A stretch of DNA of 64,000 nucleotides from Punica granatum (Eukaryota; Streptophyta; Magnoliopsida; Myrtales; Lythraceae). The notes beneath the pieces were generated by a model that was given only the letters and a program-made list of their open reading frames with translations, was not told the origin of the DNA and did no database searches. Every line of letters begins with the position of its first letter. Positions within the stretch are counted from its first letter, which is position 1. The stretch spans positions 23,602,199 to 23,666,198 of the forward strand of contig NC_045127.1 of the NCBI RefSeq assembly GCF_007655135.1. The letters run 5' to 3'. A program made the position numbers and the translations under genes. Shown here in pieces: positions 58,695-64,000 of the stretch.

Positions 58695-60266
58695 TGTCAA
58701 CACCCCATTTTGGCTCACCGATTCAAATTACTTTATTAGCAATGATCCAAGCCACAACTTGAACAGAATACAGAAAATGGCTCGGCAGAGTAAGAAATCA
58801 CTATTCATCCTCAAGTCGGCAAAATCGGGCAAATGACACATGCATATGACAGAAGGACTCCAGGGGTCATCAAAGAGCAACAGAGTGACTAGAGAGCTCA
58901 ACAATGTCCAAAACCGGCATTTTTAGTACATCACACGGAAGTTACTATTTTCCAAAGTTCGCTCGATCATCAAAAGATAGCCAATATTGGACTCCAAAAA
59001 TCCACCCCAATGCCAAACCGATGAAAAGTGTCCCCAAAGGCATTTTGCAAATCATCTGCTCTATACGGAACAACTTTCTGTATACAGACAACTTTTTAGT
59101 AGAAATCCAAAATGTCGGTTTCTCGGAGAAAAGTTAATTCCAAATATCAGATGCGGCCATGCCCCACAAGCATACAGAGCATGAGCAGTGCTTCGGATTA
59201 TCTCTTGGAAGCCACACAGACACTTCAAATGACTTCCGAGTGACAAAACGGGCATGCCCCTCTTCGGAAATGCATAATCGGAGACTGGTCTGACGGAATT
59301 ACGGCAAATGAAGTTCATACTACGTTGTCCTGAAAACTCTAGCAGACATTTGCAATTGGGCAAAACAGATAGCAAAACTCTTTTCAGTTTCCCGAGTAAC
59401 CTCCGAGGAGCGGAAATACATATCCGGAGGTCCTTTTTACGGAAACTTGACGCCGGGTGCCTACCCTACACAGTGCTAGCCTTCTCAAGGCTCAACGTGG
59501 AATCGTCGGAATAAATCGCACAACTCATCTAGACCTCCCGAGCAGTGCTTTAGAGGTCTCAGGTATACTTTTCAAGTCCTTAGAGATCCAATCTTGACAA
59601 ACGGAGATCACAGTGATTTCCGGAGCGCCCAAGCAACCCAGAAAGCAATCTGAAAAATCCAGTTTTGGCCTCCTAGGACGTCTCCGGCTCCACGTTTGCA
59701 TTATTGGCTTAAGGGACAATTGTTTACGGTGTCTGACAATTTACGTCAAAATGACCAACGTGAGATGCAGATACAAGATATGCTGTCAGAAATGGACAAC
59801 TTCGCTCTGGTCACTTATAATGAGCAAAACCGGCTTCCGAGCCTCATATGGACTTGGGGCATTTCTCCACGAAAAATGCTAATCTTGGGCTCATTTAATC
59901 CGTTTTCTCGCGTATATCGACAATTCAACGTTCAATTCGAACCACGAACTTCGAATGGGCGACCAATCGAGACCCGAGCTTTCTCCCGGTTTCTCCTCTT
60001 TGGCCATTGGACCCACGGGTTGCCCAAGGGCAGCCATGACTTGCCCTTGTTGTCCTCTTCATGCTCTCTTGCACTCTTGCCTTCAAAATATCCTTAGTCA
60101 TTCACTTCAACACTCAAGCTTCACCTCCATGCCATTAATGTTTTTAACTCTTCTTCATCAAGAATACTTGGCTCACATTCATCCTCATCCTCATTAGGCA
60201 AACCAAAATTTGCTAATGGGAGGCTTAAGTGTGCTTGCTTTTGCTAATTGTGTCATTAGCTTGGCC

Positions 60267-60275
60267 TATAAATAG
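60267..60275 (+). promoter_or_regulatory. TATA box of LTR5
   Basis: TATAAATAG in GGCCTATAAATAGCCCC, followed by ACACTCTCTCC at about 60313. Confidence 0.7.
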
Positions 60276-60609
60276 CCCCAAAGTGATTAAGCTAATCACT
60301 TCTCCTCTTGTACACTCTCTCCAAGCATTCTCCCTCTAGAAAACCTCTCAAACTCCATAGCTAATAGCAGCCAAGAACCAGCAAGCTTTAGCTTTGGAAA
60401 AACAAAAAAGAAAACATCGAACAAAACCCGAAGTTCTTAAGTCGGAAGCCGGTGTTCATCATCCCGACTTAACTTCAAAAATTCCCGAACTCCATATCCC
60501 ACTCATTTTGGACCCATGGAGTTCATTGGTGAAGTTGGTTTTTCCATTTGAAGTCTTTAAATTATTGTTTCAGGTCAATTAGTGCATTTTGGGCGAAATC
60601 GTCACTCTC

Positions 60610-60905
60610 GGGTGAACAGTGCACCCGTCACCCGCCCGCGCGCTTAGCCGAGCATCCGTCACCGTGCGTGTGTCCGTGCGCGCGTTCGTGCAGCGCCAGT
60701 CACCGCGCGGGAGTTCCTGCTTCCGTCACCGCAAGTGTCCGCGCGCCCACCGAGCGCCCCGCACGTTCTTCCACGTGCATGCATGCGCACATGCGCCCGT
60801 GACGCGCCGAACGTCTGCCCGCGCATCCGCGCGCTCGTCACCGCGCGTCCAAGCGCCCGTCACCGCACGACAAAGCGCTTGCCCGCGCCCCTAGTCGTGC
60901 ATTCC
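60610..60905. repeat. CpG-rich block with degenerate CCGTCACCG units
   Basis: Dense CG dinucleotides and repeated CCGTCACCG / GCGCGCCC phrases downstream of the TATA box. Shorter forms occur in LTR2 (11395-11530), LTR3 (20030-20110) and LTR4 (29380-29520). Confidence 0.75.
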
Positions 60906-62554
60906 AAGCCCTCCCGTGTCCACTATCGTCCATCCAATGACTCCACCGAGCCACCCGACTCTCTAACACTTCCCCGACTCTTTCCTCGTATCCTGAGGCT
61001 AGGTAAAATATTCTCAACTTAGAGGAGTTAGGGCTTTTCATATTTTTTGCATGGCTATGGAGTATTATGGCATTTCATACATGTTTAACTTGCAAGATTT
61101 AATTTTCATGCACTTTCATGTTATGTTATGCATGTTTATTACATTATAACTTGCTAGCATGTCGGAAAAAGATTTGGATCGTCATTCGGAAGACTATCCC
61201 GACCCGGAAAAGGCAAGCAAGCTCTCGGCCAAGTCTCCAAATGAAATGGCTGAGACCTAATTTGCTCTTTTCGGGTTAAGATTAGTCTCCTTAGTCGATC
61301 CAAGTTAGTTTCCGAGTTTACTTTGTTGTTCTCGCATGCATGAAGCCGGTGTTATTTTATCGATTCCTTAAATAACATGTTTGTGAATGTTTGTATGTTT
61401 AAATGAGTTAATCAAATCATGGTAATACCGGCTTTTGTCATAAACGTGTTATTCATCGTGTTTGATGCTTGAGCATGCGAAAAACAATTAAAACCGAGGC
61501 AAGGAAATCACTTGTGACTCGAATCGAGCCATAAGAGCTTTCGGCCATCCTTGAGAGATGAGGCCGAGAGCTTCTTGGCTTTTCTCGAATCAAGAATGAT
61601 TTCCTTATCTTGATTTTATTTTGTTTTCTCGGATTATGTGAAGTTGTAAATTCGATATCTTCACGATTCCCATGTTAAAACATCGTTTAAAACCCTTTTT
61701 TAAAAAAACAAACATGCATGGGTTTGTGTATCGAGGACTCATTCGGATCCATTCGATTATGAGGGTATTGTCGGTTATTTAACTGAATTATCCTTGATCA
61801 TTATGGATTCGTTTTGGTCGTCGAATCACGAATCGTTTTCATAATTAATGCATTCGGCAATAACTTTAAGCATTAATTCCACGAACGAGTTAATCGGGAC
61901 GTTCACACGGTTAATTCATTTAATTTAAACAACTTTGCACGAATTGGACATTAATTTGTAACTCGTGTCGACGAATTATAAAACGGTGTTAATGCCCTTT
62001 TCAAAACCCTCATACTTTCAAATCTATATTGTGTTCTTTCCCTTTTCTGAAAAAAAAATTTCAAATCAAGGGCAAGAACGTCATTTTGTGATTTGGCGTC
62101 ATCTTAGCATCGTTTAGGGTGCTAGTCAGGTATTCTATATCGAAAATACAATTACTTGACTAATCATTTCACTCGACTTAACCAAATGCTAGAAAATGGT
62201 TAGGTGGAACTCTAGGTTCCAAATCTAGAGTCAAAATACAAGTTTGGATCAATTCAGTGATAAATCAGTGTCACAACACCGAATCACTGTAAAAGCAATC
62301 CACACACATGAAATTTGACTACAGACACCCGACATGTCAGGTTCTCAAATCAAAGCCGAATGCTAAAACGTTGGCACGCGTTTGTTTGTCTAGGGTAGGA
62401 TTTGCATGCCTAAATACCCCGGATTAATAAAACTTGCTAATCCACGTACACTCGGTGAATACAAACACATTATCTGTTATTTACCTGCTGCTTGTTATCT
62501 TTCCGCACCTGTTTGCCATGCGGGTCGAGCCTGATCCCTAGGCCGAATAATATT

Positions 62555-62625
62555 AGGGTTCAACGCCCTAATCATCGATCACAGGGTTCAACGCCCTAAT
62601 CAACACTCACAGGGTCCAACGCCCT
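62555..62625 (+). repeat. 28-bp triple repeat in LTR5
   Basis: AGGGTTCAACGCCCT, AGGGTTCAACGCCCT and AGGGTCCAACGCCCT start at 62555, 62583 and 62611. The AGGG/CCCT arms are intact in all three, unlike in LTR2. Confidence 0.85.
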
Positions 62626-63386
62626 ATTCAGCGAGAGCGTGCATTGAATTTCAGTTTTTCGGTGTTTCCCTAAACTCATGGTGAGTTAGAGCAGAATAAT
62701 AACCGAACGTGAGTCGACTGGAATTCGGCCATTTGTAATTTGTATTTATTGTTTTTGAGAGCATTGTAAGGATTTTATTTTGTACATTTATTCTGTAAGG
62801 ATTCCAGTCGGTGAGCGAACGGTCCGAGAGTCGAATTAATCGAATCGGTCTAATGCTTGCCCAGATACAAGTAAATCCAAGAACTCGCAGTTCTGGTTCA
62901 CACAGGGATTCAACCTCCATGGTTCGATGAACTGTAATGCAAGATTGTGAACCAACTCCCCGACACATGGGTTTACTTCTCTCTCGGCTTCTCCACCGAC
63001 ATCGTTTAATTCACCGAATCTCCGGTGTCAAAACGTGTGAGCCGAGTGCAACTTAATTCATGCGGTAAATAATAAAACATGCAAGCTTAGCAAACCAGAG
63101 TATCGAAAGGGTGTGCGAGATATAGGCCCGCACATAACATGAACCCCCGAACTCGGACTTTTCGGTTCCGCACAGATCAATGCCTTAACAACAACTAGGT
63201 GTTCCATACTCCTAGACCCGGGTAACTTATCCGCCCTCGACCTACGGGTTGTAAAATGATAAGTGGCGACTCCTTCTCTCACGCGTGTCCGTCACGCATC
63301 CCCATGGGAAGGTGGACACTCCCAAGCCGCGCGATCCAAAAGAGCGCATGCGGGCCCCGACGAGAGTCCACATTCGGGTCCGTATA

Positions 63387-64000
63387 GCTTGGCGATTCCA
63401 CTGGGGACACACTTAGTGGGTTCAGACTCGATTCGTTTGCTTGCTTGCATGTTTATTTATCGCTTTTCGCACATTTATTTTTCGCGCATTTATTTTTCTG
63501 TACTTGCATTGCGTCATCCTAGTGGAATTCTAAGTACCTCGCCTGAAATCCCACGGGCGCCGATTTAGGAAGCTAGGTTAGTCAGAGGTTCCGAGTAAGG
63601 GAACGGATCGAGCCGGCTCTGCCACCGAACCGGCCCCCAAAGATCCTTGCTCGATTTCAAGGAATTGACACCCTTGAATCGGGAGCCCCCATCCTTAGTT
63701 AGTGGTTTTCCCAGTAGAACACTGAAACCATGCATATACAGGGACCGTCATGCTGGACCAAAAATAACCTTCACGCCGCCAACCGACCCAAAAGTTGAGT
63801 CTTTGAGTCGGCTCGTAGTTTTTCTTTTAGGCGAGCCTTTTGTTGTTTTCACTGAATGAGTGTTGTACAATGTAAAGAACTCGTGTTATAGTTTATTTTT
63901 CTGCACTACATGCACATTTTCAAAACAAACTAGGACATCGCATCAGTTTGTTTATAAACATTAAACCAACATCTTTTCCATTTAGGTAAAAATGGATCAA
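63387..64000 (+). mobile_element. 5' leader of element C (runs off the window)
   Basis: It matches the leader at 21540-22140 of internal 3 block by block (TTGCTTGCTTGCATGTTTAT, GAAGCTAGGTTAGTCAGAGG, the GGACCGTCATG line and the TTTTTCTTTTA tract). No coding sequence in the part visible. Confidence 0.85.
63390..63407 (+). other. Primer binding site after LTR5 (tRNA-Arg)
   Basis: TGGCGATTCCACTGGGGA, one transition from the sites after LTR2 and LTR3. Confidence 0.82.

Larger units (their letters stand above)
58695..63386 (+). mobile_element. LTR5: 5' LTR of element C (4.7 kb, full length)
   Basis: It begins TGTCAACACCCCATTTTGG and ends GGGTCCGTATA before a primer binding site. No polypurine tract precedes it, so it is the 5' LTR of a plus-strand element running off the right edge. 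It aligns with LTR2-LTR4 along both halves and adds ~1.06 kb in the middle (about 61466-62515) shared with element A. It also has a longer CpG-rich block (60610-60905). Frames of up to 133 codons (59696-60097) and Arg/Pro-rich ones at 60550-60900 reflect composition, not genes. Confidence 0.9.

Noticed and set aside
60548..61022. Arg/Pro-rich ORFs in LTR5
   Set aside because: They are translations of a CpG-rich LTR block with overlapping frames and no counterpart of similar length in the other LTRs.

Overview
The window looks like nuclear DNA from a eudicot plant, from a repeat-rich intergenic region. The evidence is a plant type III polyketide synthase (chalcone synthase family) pseudogene with the family's conserved intron position, a plant endogenous pararetrovirus, an En/Spm (CACTA) transposon, a tRNA-derived SINE, MITEs and several giant LTR retrotransposons. 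The species cannot be named from the sequence. I see no intact host gene, no rRNA or tRNA gene, and nothing bacterial. The only long open frame is the 487-codon viral ORF at 33084-34547.

Layout. (1) 1-30827 is one LTR-retrotransposon family nested in itself. A minus-strand element contributes its 5' leader (1-1064) and a ~5.2 kb 5' LTR, split into 1065-5853 and 30382-30827. Inside that LTR sits a plus-strand chain, 5854-30381, with this order: truncated LTR, internal, LTR (9448-12947), internal, LTR (18075-21539), internal, LTR (27435-30381). The internals carry a tRNA-Arg-type primer binding site, a polypurine tract and three kinds of tandem repeat, but no gag-pol. This is a large non-autonomous (LARD-like) element, probably of the Tat/Ogre branch of Ty3/gypsy. 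(2) 31492-35520, minus strand, is a three-exon chalcone-synthase-like pseudogene with two frameshifts and one nonsense codon. Its first intron has been enlarged by a florendovirus-like pararetrovirus fragment (33084-35263) that abuts a (TA)n tract. (3) 35521-44091 is AT-rich DNA with a well-preserved SINE (39992-40313) and a GC-rich island of unknown origin. (4) About 44092-54771 is a decayed CACTA element with TNP2-like and TNPA-like genes. It is interrupted by a solo LTR (46852-48411) and a Tourist-like MITE (49654-49834). (5) 54772-58694 is unassigned DNA with a fold-back MITE that has a 9-bp target duplication. (6) 58695-64000 is a plus-strand 4.7 kb LTR, primer binding site and leader of another member of the family in (1). 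It carries ~1.06 kb of LTR that the chained copies have lost.

The pieces are not a pathway. They are layers of insertion: retrotransposon into retrotransposon, virus into intron, LTR and MITE into CACTA. The observations most worth following are the chained LTR array with its repeat-generating 3' region, the second intron of the polyketide synthase gene that looks as if it arose from an AG/GT duplication, and the intact viral ORF that starts in an ATGA overlap.
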